Notes: generated from the letters alone by a model not told the origin. Counted from the first letter of the stretch, positions 11,090 to 23,709 are shown. The stretch: 64,000 bases of DNA from Epiperipatus broadwayi (GCA_028023455.1 JAQFVV010000020.1:7111092-7175091); one strand, 5' to 3'. Translations and numbers: made by a program.

Positions 11090-12600
11090 ATTTTATTAAT
11101 ATTGAAATAATTAACTTTAATATTTCCAATTAAATATATCATTATTTTTTATTATTATTAATCATTTAAAAAAAGAGAGAGTTGTCTCTCGCATATGTAT
11201 ATTGAATTTACGGTTATTACGGGCATAAATGATAAAGCTTTTACTTAAATCTTTTGAGTCAATTTTTCTATTTCAAATTCTAGTATTTTCAACAAAGGTT
11301 GCAATGAGATTCTTTTTTTTTTGTTGCTATTCATTTTGCTCTTGTTGTTACTCCTGAAATTCATCATATATAAATATACATGTATATATATATATATGCG
11401 TACATACACTTATAATATTCGGTAAATACGATATCTCATGTTGAATATCTAAAAATGTATTTAACTGTATATCCTTTTTAAGTTATTTTTTTGTCACTAC
11501 TGCACCTCATGATGTGTGTAAGAAGGGTTTGATCTATTATAGATTCCCTATAAGCAAGTCCTCTAATAACTTTATATTTAAAATAGTAGTAAGTGTATAA
11601 TTGTGTTGCACGTATATACATGTATAGGAATTTATCTATAGAAAAAAAGGAAATAGATACAGTATCTCATGTTGTGTACTATATAGTATCTGAACTAACG
11701 CAACCTTATTGACATGTAAATATTTCATAATGCAAATATATGTACGCATAGTTCTTTTTATTATATTTTATATCAATAAAAAGGTTTTAAAGTCATCAGT
11801 AAAAGTGTATGCCTGTATGCAAAGATCTCATATCTGTTTATCAAATCACACAAAGTAAAATTTATTTCTACTGGGTAAAAGGAGCTCAGACCACTTCCAT
11901 TACTTATAAACATTGTAAAGTAGGGATTTATTATTTTTCTTATTTAAAATTGTATTTTATCTATTTCAATGCCTCAAATATATATATATGGGTTTGTGAT
12001 CATTAATTATTTAGTTTTTTTTTTTTATGATATTATCATTAGTATGAAACGGTGGTGGGTATTTGGGATTAAATAAATATTTAATCATAATATTAAACTT
12101 GTTTCATTTTCGTATTATTATTTATATTGATAAAAATGTATTCTTTCCTTATCAACCACGTACCTGTAATAATCAATTAACTTACCCATTTGAAGACCCT
12201 AGATGTAGAGTGACTGAGCTAGCCACAAGGGATACTGCTCTACCAGGGTGTTAAATCTTATTCTTATGCTCTGCTGAACATATGGTATTGCACATTCTTC
12301 TAGGAGGCTGAAAAATTCATTTTTTGATTCTTTTCCAGAAGTGGAATGCAAAAGTCTATTATGTAAATAGATTTTTCAGAGGTGTGTACTTGCCATTGTT
12401 TTAAATATTCGGGCATTCAAATAAGATATTAACTAAAAGGTGTTTTTAACTGGAAGAGTCCTATCAATCCACTCTTTCTATCAATTTAGCTGGAAGTACC
12501 AATATACATGAGTACAGACAATCGGCTAAATTGATATCCATTTCTTTACCTGTTGAATCTTGGTCACTTCATGCTCAGTGCAAGATTAGGATTAGGAAAT
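11090..12600. other. A+T-rich DNA, no gene seen
   Basis: Contains TA-rich microsatellites (11.38 kb, 11.98 kb). At about 12.16-12.26 kb a short, more G+C-rich stretch has weak tRNA-like character on the minus strand (GTGGCTAGCTCAGT) without a foldable cloverleaf. No supportable gene. Confidence 0.45.
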
Positions 12601-12696
12601 CTGCAGGGGAGTTTTGGTCTGGTATAATATATATATAATCAAAATTACCCTGAATCAAAACTCAAACAGACTAGCCAAGAAAATAAAATCTAAAAC

Positions 12697-12735
12697 TCTA
12701 CCATAGTTTCACTGCTACAAGCAGACTTCTCAAAT
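12697..12735 (-). ncRNA. Degenerate hammerhead-like motif, PLE family 2
   Basis: The minus strand shows stem II CTGC-TTGTA-GCAG, then T and GAAAC, a short AC/GT stem III and A at position 17. The CTGATGA strand is eroded (TTTGAGA) and stem I is not evident. It sits about 35-70 nt downstream of the PLE stop, the same relative place as the other PLE motifs, which is the main reason to list it. Confidence 0.3.
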
Positions 12736-12767
12736 GTAAAGAACTACAAAACAACACCATATTTAAA

Positions 12768-13370
12768 TTAAACATTACTTACAATTCCATTTATTTCCCA
12801 TTCACCCTTAATATTAAAAGAACTTTTAAATAAGTTAATTGCTTCAGAATCATAAATTTTTAATAATAAAGATTCTTTAATTTTTCATTTTATTTCATTT
12901 CTCTCAAAGAAAGCAATCTTAGCTTCATCAAAATTAATAGTGTGGCCCGTATCTTTTTCATGGACATACAAAGCAGAACTAAGATATTTATTTCTAACCC
13001 TACTTTCATGTACCTTTATTCTTTCATTTATGCTCAAATATTCTAACCTATATATACCTTCTTACAAAAACAAGGGATAATATATACAACTCCAGGAATA
13101 GTCTTACTATCAAAAATTTGTATTATTTAATAAATTATTCAAAGTAATACCTCTTTTCCAAGTAATTTTCTTATTTCCAAACAAATTACTATTTTTACAA
13201 ACAATTTTATAAGAAGACAATTTAAATGACAAAGAAATGAAATATTTTTCTTTATTCTTTACATCATTAAAAATATTACTATTAAATAAAATACTTTTAA
13301 CAAATTTATCAGAGTAGCCAACACTCAAATAATCTTTATAAAATTGACCTTTCTGAAACAAAGCTACATA
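12768..13370 (-). pseudogene. Penelope-like element family 2: RT C-terminus and GIY-YIG, frameshifted
   Basis: A minus-strand frame (13361-13110) carries the region after the PLE RT core: FYKDYLSVGYSDKFVKSILF, then KEKYFISLSFKLSSYKIVCK and NKKITWKRGITLNNLLN. After a stop, the same region reads SKTIPGVVYIIPCFCKKVYIG, the start of a GIY-YIG nuclease with its CxC zinc-linker feature. A frameshift leads into RIKVHESRVRNKYLSSALYV, HEKDTGHTINFDEAKIAFFE, one in-frame stop and KESLLLKIYDSEAINLF, ending GEWEINGIVSNV with TAA at 12768. The HEKDTGHTINFDE block is typical of PLE nucleases and distinct from the 9-kb and 40-kb families. 5'-truncated and inactive. Confidence 0.8.
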
Positions 13371-13384
13371 CTAGAATTATATAT

Positions 13385-13905
13385 ATAAATCTTGAAGGAT
13401 ATTACTCTTCACACTGGTTTTATTGGATTAATAATAAATTTACATACACTCATCCATCAGTAAGTGTTTTAAAAGCATACATGAATCAATTATGCTTAGA
13501 GCTTATAACAACCCTTATTCATCATGCTTAAATCAGGACTTGGTCTTATTATGAGCCTGAGATTTCAATTAACAAATTATTTGTACAAATTTAGCTTATA
13601 TATCTCAGAAAAGAGTAACTTTCTCATTTTTAACTATTACAACTTTGAATTGTATAAGTTTGAATATATGTAGTAAATAATTTAGCAATTTATATATATG
13701 ATATTTTGTGGAAGGAAATTTCTCTTCACAAATGTGCTATTAGATTGATATTAAAATTGCATGCATTTAACCATCAATAAGTATTTTAAAAGCATAAGTG
13801 AATCACTTATACTTAGAACCTATTCTTATATAAACCAACTCTTATTGACTTGATTTTATTATGAGTGTTCTATTTCAACTGACAAATTTAGTTTATATAA
13901 ATATA
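13385..13905. repeat. Two diverged direct repeats of about 200 bp
   Basis: 13385-13620 and 13700-13905 share blocks such as AAGTGTTTTAAAAGCATA versus AAGTATTTTAAAAGCATA, and CTTATTATGAG versus TTTATTATGAG, in the same order. No coding potential. The second copy ends where the mariner relic begins. Confidence 0.7.
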
Positions 13906-13907
13906 TA

Positions 13908-14604
13908 CAAATGGGGACCCAAATATAACTGGAATAATTCTCTTGTATGTGCACCTATTGTGGTATATACTTCTGCTGTTACATACTTCTTGCAGGAATC
14001 CTTCTGCATCAATCTGTCAAATGACATCACTGTGAGAAATCATGGGTTCATGTAGCATATTTTTTCTAAAGTGCATTTTGCATATTTGTCCTTTTTTTAT
14101 ATAATGAATGTTTGGATTAACGCTGATTTTTTTTATGCAAATAGATTTTTCTCTCAGATTTAGTTCATAATGGTCAGACATTTTATCTGCAAGTCTTGAA
14201 ATATTTATGTGATGTGGTAAAATATAAGCTTCCTATTTAGTGCAAAGAAAGAAATGCAAACCCCATCCCAACAGTGATATCTGTCACAGCCTTGAGTGTG
14301 AAGCACTTTTTAATTAAATTCAGCATGAACCATCTGATCTATCAGTTGTATTCACTCAATCCCTGTGTGATTTTTTTAAATTTTTTGTGGACTTAGAACT
14401 GGGGGGAGGGGTGACAGAAGCATTAAAATGCATTACTTTGCAAGTGTTTGACGACTACACTATTTCAAAAAATGACAAACTGGTTTAAACCAGTACATTG
14501 CATTAAATAGACTATATTTTTTAAAGCAATTCAATTTGCAACACTTAAAAATGAATATACAATTGTTTATTATAAAATTCCAGTTATTTTCTGGTCCCCC
14601 TGCA
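13908..14604 (+). mobile_element. Internally deleted mariner (Tc1/mariner) relic 1
   Basis: Left end CAAATGGGGACCCAAATAT and, inverted at the right, TTCCAGTTATTTTCTGGTCC. Both match the ends of the mariner at 55.03-55.91 kb, and a TA precedes the left end. Inside, plus strand 14172-14240 reads GQTFYLQVLKYLCDVVKYKL, a decayed piece of the transposase catalytic domain that also occurs in the 55-kb copy. The remaining transposase is gone or unreadable; at about 700 bp it is roughly half the usual length. Confidence 0.75.
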
Positions 14605-15130
14605 AAAATTTGCAGTTAATTAAAAGGAAACCTTTTGATCCTTCTTTTTCTTAACAAAACCAAGCAGGATAAATGAAGCCTATTCTATAAATTTTTATCA
14701 TTGTAGCTGTTATTACTATGTGATTATTTATATTGTAAATGAACATGTTATGGGCTGCTCATCAAAACACATCCAATGTGGTGAGTTGTTTTTTTTAAAT
14801 CAGCATTTAAGATTATGGATATAGACTTTCTACTTAGTTGCCTGATAGTTATTAACCAAGAGGTCAGTTGTTTTTTTGAAATCAGGATGTGAAAGCTTTC
14901 TTTTTATTACATATTTAAATGCAAGATGGACAAAACAATTGTGGTCATTATGCCCCAAAAACTGTAAAGATATCAATCAAGAAAGTCATTTGTGGCCACA
15001 GAAAGTGCTAAGAATCTCTTAATTATTGATCTAGATTGTCATTTAATTGTAACCTTTCATTTAGATACTTATAATTGCAGATCACTTTTAAGTAGAGAAA
15101 TATTGCATGAATTGTAAGAATCGTGACTTT

Positions 15131-15425
15131 AAAACAGACACAACTCTCCATACAGTAATGCCACCCAATGCAAGCTTGAGTAATCAATGGATACCAGAAG
15201 GCTTGTGCATAAAATCCCTATCTAATGCCTACTCATCCAATATCCCTAGACCAGTTTCTGGATTGTGGCCTTCATCAGTGAGGAGCATTGGATCTGAGAC
15301 CACTGCACCTAGATCTTAGGATTTTATGCACAAGCCTTCTGGCATCCACTGAGTGGCACTAGCCTGTTTTGATAACAGTTATGAGTAAGCATAAGGAATG
15401 ATGATCATGTGATGTTTAGTGGTTT
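15131..15425 (-). mobile_element. Fold-back element copy 2 (FB2) with hammerhead core
   Basis: Arms are inverted repeats: CAGAAGGCTTGTGCATAAAA at about 15196-15216 and its complement near 15322-15343, with outer arm parts ACTCTCCATACAGTAATGCC and AGTGGCACTAGCCTGTTTT. The centre (15225-15315) carries a minus-strand hammerhead. A unique end (GATCATGTGATGTTTAGTGG) lies on the right. The 70-codon frame across it (15107-15319) is non-coding. Family members at 18.1 and 57.1 kb have 12-13-bp target-site duplications; here flanking GTGACTTT/GTGACATT is only suggestive. Confidence 0.8.
15243..15290 (-). ncRNA. Hammerhead ribozyme core (type I, minimal stem III)
   Basis: Minus strand: stem I TCCTCA; CTGATGA; stem II GG(C)...CC flanked by A on both sides; GAAA; stem III AC-TG-GT; C17; stem I TAGGGA (five of six pairs counting one G-U, one A-C mismatch). 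All catalytic-core positions C3, U4, G5, A6, G8, A9, G12, A13, A14, the A15.1-U16.1 pair and C17 are canonical. Minimal type I hammerheads of this sort are known from PLEs and retrozymes. Cleavage would fall after C17. Short stem II and stem III may limit activity of a monomer. Confidence 0.65.
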
Positions 15426-16013
15426 AAATGTGACATTGTTGGACTTTGTGAAGTTAAAAAAACTGAAAAGGTAACTGATTTAAAAATGGCACCTGTATTC
15501 TAAAAAGGTATAAATAATTAAAGTCCAACAGTGGGAGAACAACATTATGAAGGTTGATGACATATCAGATGAAATGGCAAAATTAGTTATTCAAATTAAT
15601 GAAAGATATCAAATGCAGATAATTTTTGTTTATACACTAAGAAGTTCTCATTGTGATGATAAACAAGAGGATTAAATGAATGTACAAAATAGTTTTTATG
15701 TACCCAAAAACATTTTAAAAGTTTCAAGGGCTGTTCACAGCATTTATAGATACTCCTCCATTCATTGGGATATTTATTATTTTACCATATCTTTATCTTT
15801 TCTATTTTTATTACCACTCTCAAGTTTTGGTCTTAATTTGTCTAATTTACACATATGTTGCCAAAATTTTATTTGTGGTTGTGATGAATATACAAAAGGT
15901 CTTCATTCTCAAAAAAATCTAATGGAATAAGTCAGTATTAAGCAATGAGAAAAAAAAATGGCTAAAGATGATTTCATAGACCATTTTAGCTATTTAACCA
16001 TATATATCTCTAG

Positions 16014-16160
16014 TGTAACCTGTTTGCTGTGATATTACTAACAGTTAGTGCATATACTAACCTGTTTTCTGTGATATTACTAGCATTTGTTTGCTGTGAT
16101 ATTACTAACAGTTTGGTGTATATACTAACATGTTTGCTATGATATTACTAACAGTTGAAT
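16014..16160. repeat. Short tandem array, four units of about 40 bp
   Basis: Four copies of a unit containing GTTTGCTGTGATATTACTAA, the second and third shortened or altered. A local minisatellite. Confidence 0.9.
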
Positions 16161-16851
16161 GCATTTGGAATATTTAACTAAAATTAAACTTTTCTTAAGA
16201 CATTGAACACACATATTAGATGATGGAAATAGTCCAATATAAAAATACATATATATCTCTCTAGCTTGTGATTTTATTGGCATCCATAAAATCATTATAT
16301 AGGCTCATCTCACCATTTCAATCTTTGATTAGAGGTTATTATTGGTTATCATAATTTATTGTACTTTAGCTAGAATCATGGAAGGTCTTTGGGGTAAAAA
16401 TTATGCATGACCAAGCCTGTCACAAATTTCTATGTTCTGCTTTTGTTGGTTATAAAAAAATTTTCAAAGCCTAAAATATCACTAATTTCTCAGATGAATC
16501 ATGCAAAAGAATATATCAAATATAAATGAGATGTCATCTAGTGTGTTGTGATAGAACAACTTCATTTGAAAATTAATACTTCAGGTTAATTCAATCACCA
16601 ATGCTTGAACAGAATATTATATGAATGCAGTTGTGTCATGTCTGTGATTTTCTTTTACAATCTGATTATCCCAATTTTACATATTTTCATTTTAAATTCT
16701 AAAGAATTGATTTATCTATAAAATTATTATCACTTCTATATTCACAGTATTTGATTTAGTATTTTCTTACTTAGACTTTAAAGCAAGAATATTTGAACTC
16801 ATATTAATATTAGCAGAGACAGAAAAAACATTGATGTTATTATTAATAATA

Positions 16852-17315
16852 TTATAATCTACATTATTCAAACACAAACTTTCACACAACCCTCAACTCT
16901 CCATGCCATCTCATATTGCTTACCCACCATTGCATATATATGTAAATTGATTATTCTCCAATACAACATGAGGGGTCAGAATGACTAAATGGTCAACATG
17001 GGTAGGATGACAACCTTGGCACTAACATGGGCTTTGAATGTTCCATCATCAAATTTTCAATGAAAGGGATGGCTGAAGAGAAGCCTGTCCATTAAAGTAT
17101 GAACATTGGCTATCTTAATATAAAGCTGAGCACTGATTGTATATATGTGTGAGGATAGTAATCTGGACCAACTGATGATTGCTTGTTTAGCATGAAATAC
17201 ATACATTGGTGATTATTTATTTTTTCAGCATGTGAATGATCAGGTGGATCAGCAATATGAGATGGCATGGAGAGTTGAGAGTTGTGTGAAAGTCTGTGTT
17301 CGAATCCCTTATATT
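16852..17315. mobile_element. Inverted-repeat element with about 65-bp arms (family FB-B)
   Basis: Arms at 16852-16925 and 17243-17315 are inverted copies of a sequence containing GCAATATGAGATGGCATGGA and GTGTGAAAGTCTGTG. The right arm ends GTTCGAATCCC, a perfect tRNA T-arm/B-box-like sequence. The unique centre has no ORF. A second partial copy lies at 26.39-26.55 kb. It could be a tRNA-related SINE caught as an inverted duplication or a MITE; no clear target-site duplication was found. Confidence 0.65.
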
Positions 17316-18108
17316 ACATTATATATGTGCAGATGTGTGTAAGCTTGTACAGTGTATTAATCTACATTATTATAAAATATGCTTAATTTCTTAGACATTT
17401 CTTCAATGAAGGGAGATTTGATATTACAATGCTATTTTGATCCGAGAATGAAGAATTTCTTTAGTAGAAAAGCTATTATTGCTAACTTTCAGCTTCACCT
17501 GTTAAAATAGCATTTCTTTCTTTAAGATTTTTAAACAGGCAATGCATTTTCTTTTCAAGATAGATGTGAAGAATTCTAGCTTGCTAACATTTAGGTAAAG
17601 TTTAGATGAGTAGAAACAAATTAATTGTTTTTTATTATATATTATGAAGCTTACAAGTCCATGTTTGGCCAATTAAAACAATTCATTAAGTTATATTTAA
17701 ATCTCATTAGTTATACACTTTCCATAAAATTACGTAATTGTACTAAACTTGTACTGTTCAGGTTAATATGAAAAGATAACAAATGCAAGCTATATTTAAT
17801 AATTTATAAACCAGTTCTGAAATCCTCTGATATAAAAAAAAAAATCAAAAGTAATCAGTAAATGGGTATCTAGCTATTATTAGCAAAAAGATATACCAGA
17901 ATCTTCTGGATTGGCTATGCCAATATGCTGAATGTAACAAAAATCTGATTATTATAGGGTGTAATCATCACTCTTGGTAATACCAATATTGATATGTAAA
18001 ATGTACATGTAATGAATATAAAGAAAATCTTAAGTTAAAAATGGAAAAATAAAAATTATATCACTTTCTATCATTTCTAAAAAAAAATAAAACACAGGTT
18101 TTATTAAT

Positions 18109-18369
18109 AAACCACTAAACATCACATGATCACCATCTCATGCTAGCACATAACTGTTAGTAAACAGGCAAAAACTCTCCATATAGTAGTGCCAGCTTGT
18201 GCTAACCAGAGTAATCAATGGATACCAGAAGGCTTGTGCATAAAATCCTTATCTAGTGCCTACTCATCCAATATCCCCATTTTTTTATGCACAAGCCTTC
18301 TGGCATCCATTGATTACTCTGGCTAGCACAAGTTGGCACTACTATATGGAAAGTTTTTTCCTGTTTACT
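18109..18369 (+). mobile_element. Fold-back element copy 3 (FB3) with 13-bp TSD
   Basis: Bounded by exact copies of AGGTTTTATTAAT at 18096-18108 and 18370-18382. Unique end at the left (AAACCACTAAACATCACATG), then long inverted arms with almost no loop: only CTACTCATCCAATATCCCC remains of the centre, so the hammerhead is deleted. The 13-bp duplication is longer than typical cut-and-paste transposon duplications and suits target-primed reverse transcription. Confidence 0.85.
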
Positions 18370-18389
18370 AGGTTTTATTAATGTAGATA

Positions 18390-21300
18390 ATATTGCATTT
18401 AATATTTCAAAAGCAAACCTAAACAGAAAAATGACTTAATTGTTTTAATATTTTTTACTGTAGATAATTTTATTAAATACAAAATAGAAACAAATTATTT
18501 TTGTCATTCATATTTTATAAGCAAGTAGAAATCTGCAATTTTGAATGTCTAAAATTTTGCAAATCTTTACATTTTTTGACATTTGTTATAACTAAATAAA
18601 ACAAACTCAAACATTTTAAGGAAATGCTTTTAAAATTTAAGTTAAATTCCAAACTCTTGATTATGTTTTTCATCATTTCCCAGCATTCTTATGAAATTGC
18701 ACTATTAAACTTTCATTTTAAATATATTGTGTGCTTGTGAAAAATAAAATTTAAAAGCATATTTAGTTTATAAAAAGTATTTGACAAATTCAATTTTCTC
18801 TCTCTCTCACACACACAATCTTTGTTTCTCTTTCTATACATATATATCAAATATAAGTATGTATAATGTTAAACAGTATTTTATTTAAATATCACAACTT
18901 ATGTGATATTAACCAGCAACCTTCTGGTTTTCAAAGTTCTATCTATAGACTAAAATAAATCCGTCTATTGTCTGATATTTATTTAATCCACAAAGACTAT
19001 AGTCATGTAAATGCTACAAACAGTATATCACACAGATCTTAAGTATTTCTTTTATTGAAATATTTCAAATTTGTTTTTTATTATTATAAGAGATATTTGT
19101 AATATATATTAAAATGTCTGTATAAAAAAAATTAAAAATTATAGCCATAAAATTGCAAAAATGCAGAAATAATATTTTGTTTTGTGTTTACAATCAATTA
19201 TTATAATGAAATAAATTTGCTTTATATTATTGTTACCATTAGTTACAACAAGTTTTATAATATTAATTTTAAAAGTAGCAAAAAAAAGCAGTAATTTGAA
19301 AATGATAGATTTTTGGGGGCTATTTAGACTTTCAATGGTATGAAATATCACTCTTCCTAAAAAGGTGTGCATAAGATTTAAACTATGTGAGCTAAATTCA
19401 CACAAATTTTATTTTTGCAAAATAGATACATATTTAGGAAAATACTGAGAGGAACACCTCAATTAAAAAAATAATGGGAAATTAAATCATTTGAAAATTA
19501 ATAGTAGCATACTATACTGCATGTAGCTATTGAGGGTTAAATTTGTTGAAAGCACATTTTAAAGATGGCTTACAAATAGAATTTTGAATAATAAATGGCA
19601 TTGCTAGATAATGTATATGTAGATTGTGGTGATATAAATTTATACCAAAGACTAACCAACCTTAAATAATCCAAGAACCACATTAAAAAAAAGTTGTCTG
19701 AAGATTGCATTCAAAATAATATATACAGTACTTATATTACATTATTGGATAGTCCTAACATTAGTTAGATTTATCAAGCATTTCAAAAATATGATACAAA
19801 AAATAAGTTATGGTGTTTATAAAAGTTTTTATTAAAAAAGTAAACAAAATACAATAATTTATAATATATTATTTTAGTGAAAGATTTATGATAGTTCAGC
19901 TGTATTTATTAAATTACTTATATCAATTTTATTGCTTGTTGTTATCACTTATAAATTTGCTAGAGAATTGTCTGTCGGTGAGCATCTGTACCTTGATTTA
20001 ATAAATTTTATGTTGAGAAAGACATTTTGCAAAGATATGTGATTTCAAGCATTGCGCATATATTGAGTCCAAAATTTTTCACTTTGGGTAATTTTCTGTT
20101 AGTAGTATTCTAAAAAAAAATATTTTTTCTTCTGTTAATAAAAAAAAGGATCTGCTTGCAAATTGCACAATTCCAGCTGAATGTCAGATCTTACATTTTT
20201 AATGCTAACGGTCATATCTTCTTAATTTTTTTAAATTGCCAAATCAATTTTGAAAATCTTCAATGGTTATCTCAATATAGTTTACATGTACTGAAAATGA
20301 TATTTCCTTAAAATTCTTCATTTTTTCAAAATATTCTTTGCAATTAGGAAAAAAGGTAAAAACATTATTAACCAGTGTTGATTTAAAAAGTTTCAATTTA
20401 CTTTTAAACCATCCAAGTGACCATATAAATTAACAATATTTAATTGATGCTAACAAGTTCTTTATTAATAATAATAAAAATTATTTAAAAATTAAAAGTG
20501 GGTTTCTATTTTCTTGATCATTGCATTCATCAACTCACAATAAAAAGAGCTCACATTCTATTATTAAATCTTATGGCAGTTTTGGAAGATATTAATGTAT
20601 GTGTTATACACATCTTGTAATCATCTTCCAAGGTAATAACATTGGCAAGAATTTCACTGCTAATTTCAGCTTATTAAATTGCTTTGCCATTTCAATTGCA
20701 CATTTCTTCACTATCACATCACCACTGCGAGACTTGTTTTGCTTTCCCTAATTTCAAAATTACTTTGTAAAAAGTACTAAGACTAGAACATTTACAGTGC
20801 TTTGTTTATAACTAACTTGATGTATCAATTTCTTTTTATATTCCGCAATAATAGGTTTCTTGATTTTCCAGTTTACACCTCAAAGATTTTACAGTGTGAA
20901 TATATTGTAGTGTCATTTCACATTGCATTATTCCGCATGCACATGAGACATTGAAGGCTATTTTTGTTTTTGTAATCAAATAATCTCTCATCAGTTTTGA
21001 TATGTTCCCTTTTCATCTTCAATTTTTCTTCTCTTATTACGCATGTTTGTTGGATATGTTGTAATAAAATGTATTAAGTAGAAGCAAATACCATGAAAAT
21101 AAATTGTAACAGGTATTTTAGCAACAGTAATAATGAACTATAACTGAACAACACTAATCATGTACATGTTTTCCATCAATGCTTGGAGCATCCAATTCGA
21201 ATCACATCAGTGCCAAGTGTCTTTTTTTATATATCTTATATTAAAAAATAGATAGGTTCACAGTGATATCAAAACACCAAGTAATAATATCAACATCAAA

Positions 21301-22020
21301 ATTATCAATTAGTGATAGAATTAAAATATTTAATAAGAATTTGATTCAAATTGTTATTTTATTTTTTCACTTGAAAAAAATCAATTATCTCAAGGGGGAC
21401 ACACAAACTATAATTGCAAGCCACGTCTGCATCACAGAGTGGATTTTGGACAATTCTAGCTTATACATATATAAAATAGTAAAATTATATTCATATAGAC
21501 TATTTTTGGGGGAAGGGTTCCACAACAGCATCCCTGCAAAGAATAACAAAAGACTGTTATTTCTAGGGTTTATCAATTGTTGGATGGAAAGAGTTTGAAT
21601 AGTTTACTACCTTTGTTTACTTTTTAGATAAAAATAACTAGATACTCATTTACTGGTCAATATATGAGGTATAACTGGAATTCTCTATGGTTAGCTACCT
21701 AAAAGAAAAATTCCAAGTGTATGAAAAAATTTTCAAGTTTAACAGATTATAGATACGGTAAATGAAATGATACCATTAAACTATAAAGCCCTTCATATAG
21801 ATAATAAATTTAAAGTTTGCCTTATGTATTTAATAAAATAGACCAAGAAAATGTTGAAAATGGCATTTCATAATATTACTAAAATAGTCTGTATCTTATG
21901 CAGTTATAAATAATTACATCTATTTCTCAATAATTTTCTTTGCATTCAATAGTACTTTAAAAAAAATTTAGCTCAAATAAAGATAATTCTTTTTCTAAAT
22001 AAACTTTGCTATTTTTACAC
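18390..22020. other. A+T-rich DNA, no gene seen
   Basis: Long unannotatable stretch with CA/CT microsatellite near 18.80 kb. Frames at 19139-19405 (-) and 21263-21598 (+) are hydrophobic/Lys-Asn-rich readings of A+T-rich DNA without a family motif, so they are not called. Confidence 0.5.
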
Positions 22021-22620
22021 TCTATGAAAATCTTTATTATACAGACTAAGTTATATTAATAAAATATCTATTAAAATGTATTTGGATAATAGTTACTAAA
22101 AGATATTCGTTAATTGATTTTAATTGATTTAATATGTTAATCTTAGATGAAATTAGTTTAAAAATGGATTATAGTTTGAGTTAATTTTAATAAAGTTTTG
22201 TTTTTGCTATCTTTTAAAATATTATTTTATTAACCTGAAGTAAATGTCTTAATTTCTTTAATTACTTTTTAGTGCCATCATGTGTGAATATATGTGTGTG
22301 AGTGTTAGAGAAGGAGGTTAAAATGAATTCTTTTAAGTGTTAATTCTCTTTAAAAGAATAATAAATTTCATAAATGGTATTATTTAATATTAGAGTGATT
22401 TTAATTATTACTCTTTAAAAACTCAAATAAAAAAGTATTTGTTTTAAAAAAGGTATTGATTTAGATAAAGGAAATGATTTTTATTTAATAATAAAATATA
22501 TTTGCTTTGAATTAAATAAATAATGTTTTATTTAATAATTAAAACAAAGCTAATTAAATTTTAATTATTGTCTAGATGTCTTGAGATTAAATCTATTCTT
22601 AGATTGTCTTAATTAATAAA
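22020..22620 (+). repeat. Dispersed repeat, copy 1 (inverted partner at 51.3 kb)
   Basis: About 600 bp that align along their whole length, with many substitutions and small gaps, to the reverse complement of 51310-51870. Shared anchors include AATAGTTACTAAAA, GCTATCTTTTAAAATATTA and TTAAAATGAATT. No ORF; probably an old non-coding transposon or low-copy repeat. Confidence 0.75.
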
Positions 22621-23500
22621 TGTGTTTAATCAAATACTTATTTATGGATATAAGACTTAGATATTTAATAGAAACGCAATTTAGAGACTTCAAACCGCAT
22701 ACAAAATTAAGAATAGGTGTGGGAATGGACTCACAAGAAGTGACTGAAATTGAAATACATAGATAAGAAAATAAACATCATTGAAAAATTAAGAAGCTAA
22801 AATGGAGTTGCAATGAACATGATTCTAAAAGAGATTATAGTAGATGGACAGTTGTAGTCTTAATATAATTTTCAAAATGTGTAAAAGAATTAAACAGATC
22901 ATATATGTGGAGAATGAGTGAGAGAAGGAAGTTTGTTCTCCCGGAATGTTATTTAAAAAATGAATTGGATAGATATAGAGAGTTCTTCATCTGGCATTGG
23001 AGTGATAATGTTAAAATAATGGCGATGATATATAAAGGTAATTTTAAATAGTGCCTATCAATGTGAAAAACTGATTAAATCCCCGTCCAAAGCAAAATAA
23101 AGATATTACCACTCTTGCAGTTAGTGAAAAGGTAAAGATTTAATGTTTTTTCATTCTAATAAATTATACCGAGAGAGTAAATATTGTATGTATATATATT
23201 GTGCCGGACAAACGATCTTTTAATTTCGTCTATCAATCTATTCTGATACAGAGGGCGCCACCAGACCACTACGTGTCTGGAAAATTTGTTTACTGTGATC
23301 AGAATAGATGATGATGATGGTTTGCGCTGACTAGACTCAGGGAGAAACAATAGATCTTAAATTGTTTAGACAATTGAGACAAAAGCACAAAGACAAACAT
23401 CAGCCAAATTAAGTTTAAACATATTTAATAAAATTTTATTAAGAGAAAATTAACTTATAAGAAAAATTTATAAGTTTACAAATATGATTAGCTCAGGCAT
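22620..23500. other. Unassigned DNA with one primer-binding-like 8-mer
   Basis: No coding region recognised. It has higher G+C at 23.20-23.35 kb. The minus strand has TGGCGCCC at 23253-23260, the 8-mer found at both 3.2-kb duplication copies. A 64-codon minus frame at 23156-23350 has no recognised motif. Confidence 0.4.
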
Positions 23501-23516
23501 GTACCAGAAAGACTAA

Positions 23517-23708
23517 ATGCAATGCTCTGGCAGATCTACTGATTCTCTAATAAACAAATTTAAAAAGGAGGAAGCAAATTTCATTCAGCAGAGGATTCAC
23601 TCAAACATTGGTTCTCACCCTCAGATACTTAAACAATACGTCCTTGAAATAGATCAAAGCACCAGCACCGATGAGCTTTTCGAGATCCAAAATTTGGTCA
23701 GACCCTGA
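23517..23708 (+). CDS. Uncertain short ORF, possibly an exon fragment
   Basis: A 63-codon frame with a balanced, charged residue mix: NKFKKEEANFIQQRIHSNIG, HPQILKQYVLEIDQ, STSTDELFEIQNLVRP. This is unlike the Lys/Asn/Ile-rich noise elsewhere. No family is recognised. The minus strand of the same segment also has an open stretch (DLEKLIGAGALIYFKDVLF), so strand is not certain. It may be coding debris from an element or gene. Confidence 0.2.
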   Translation: MQCSGRSTDSLINKFKKEEANFIQQRIHSNIGSHPQILKQYVLEIDQSTSTDELFEIQNLVRP

Positions 23709-23709
23709 A

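Noticed and set aside
12160-12255. tRNA gene candidate on the minus strand
   Set aside because: GTGGCTAGCTCAGT resembles an A box, but there is no B box and no cloverleaf.
16014-16160. CRISPR-like array
   Set aside because: Units are directly adjacent minisatellite repeats without unique spacers, in animal DNA.
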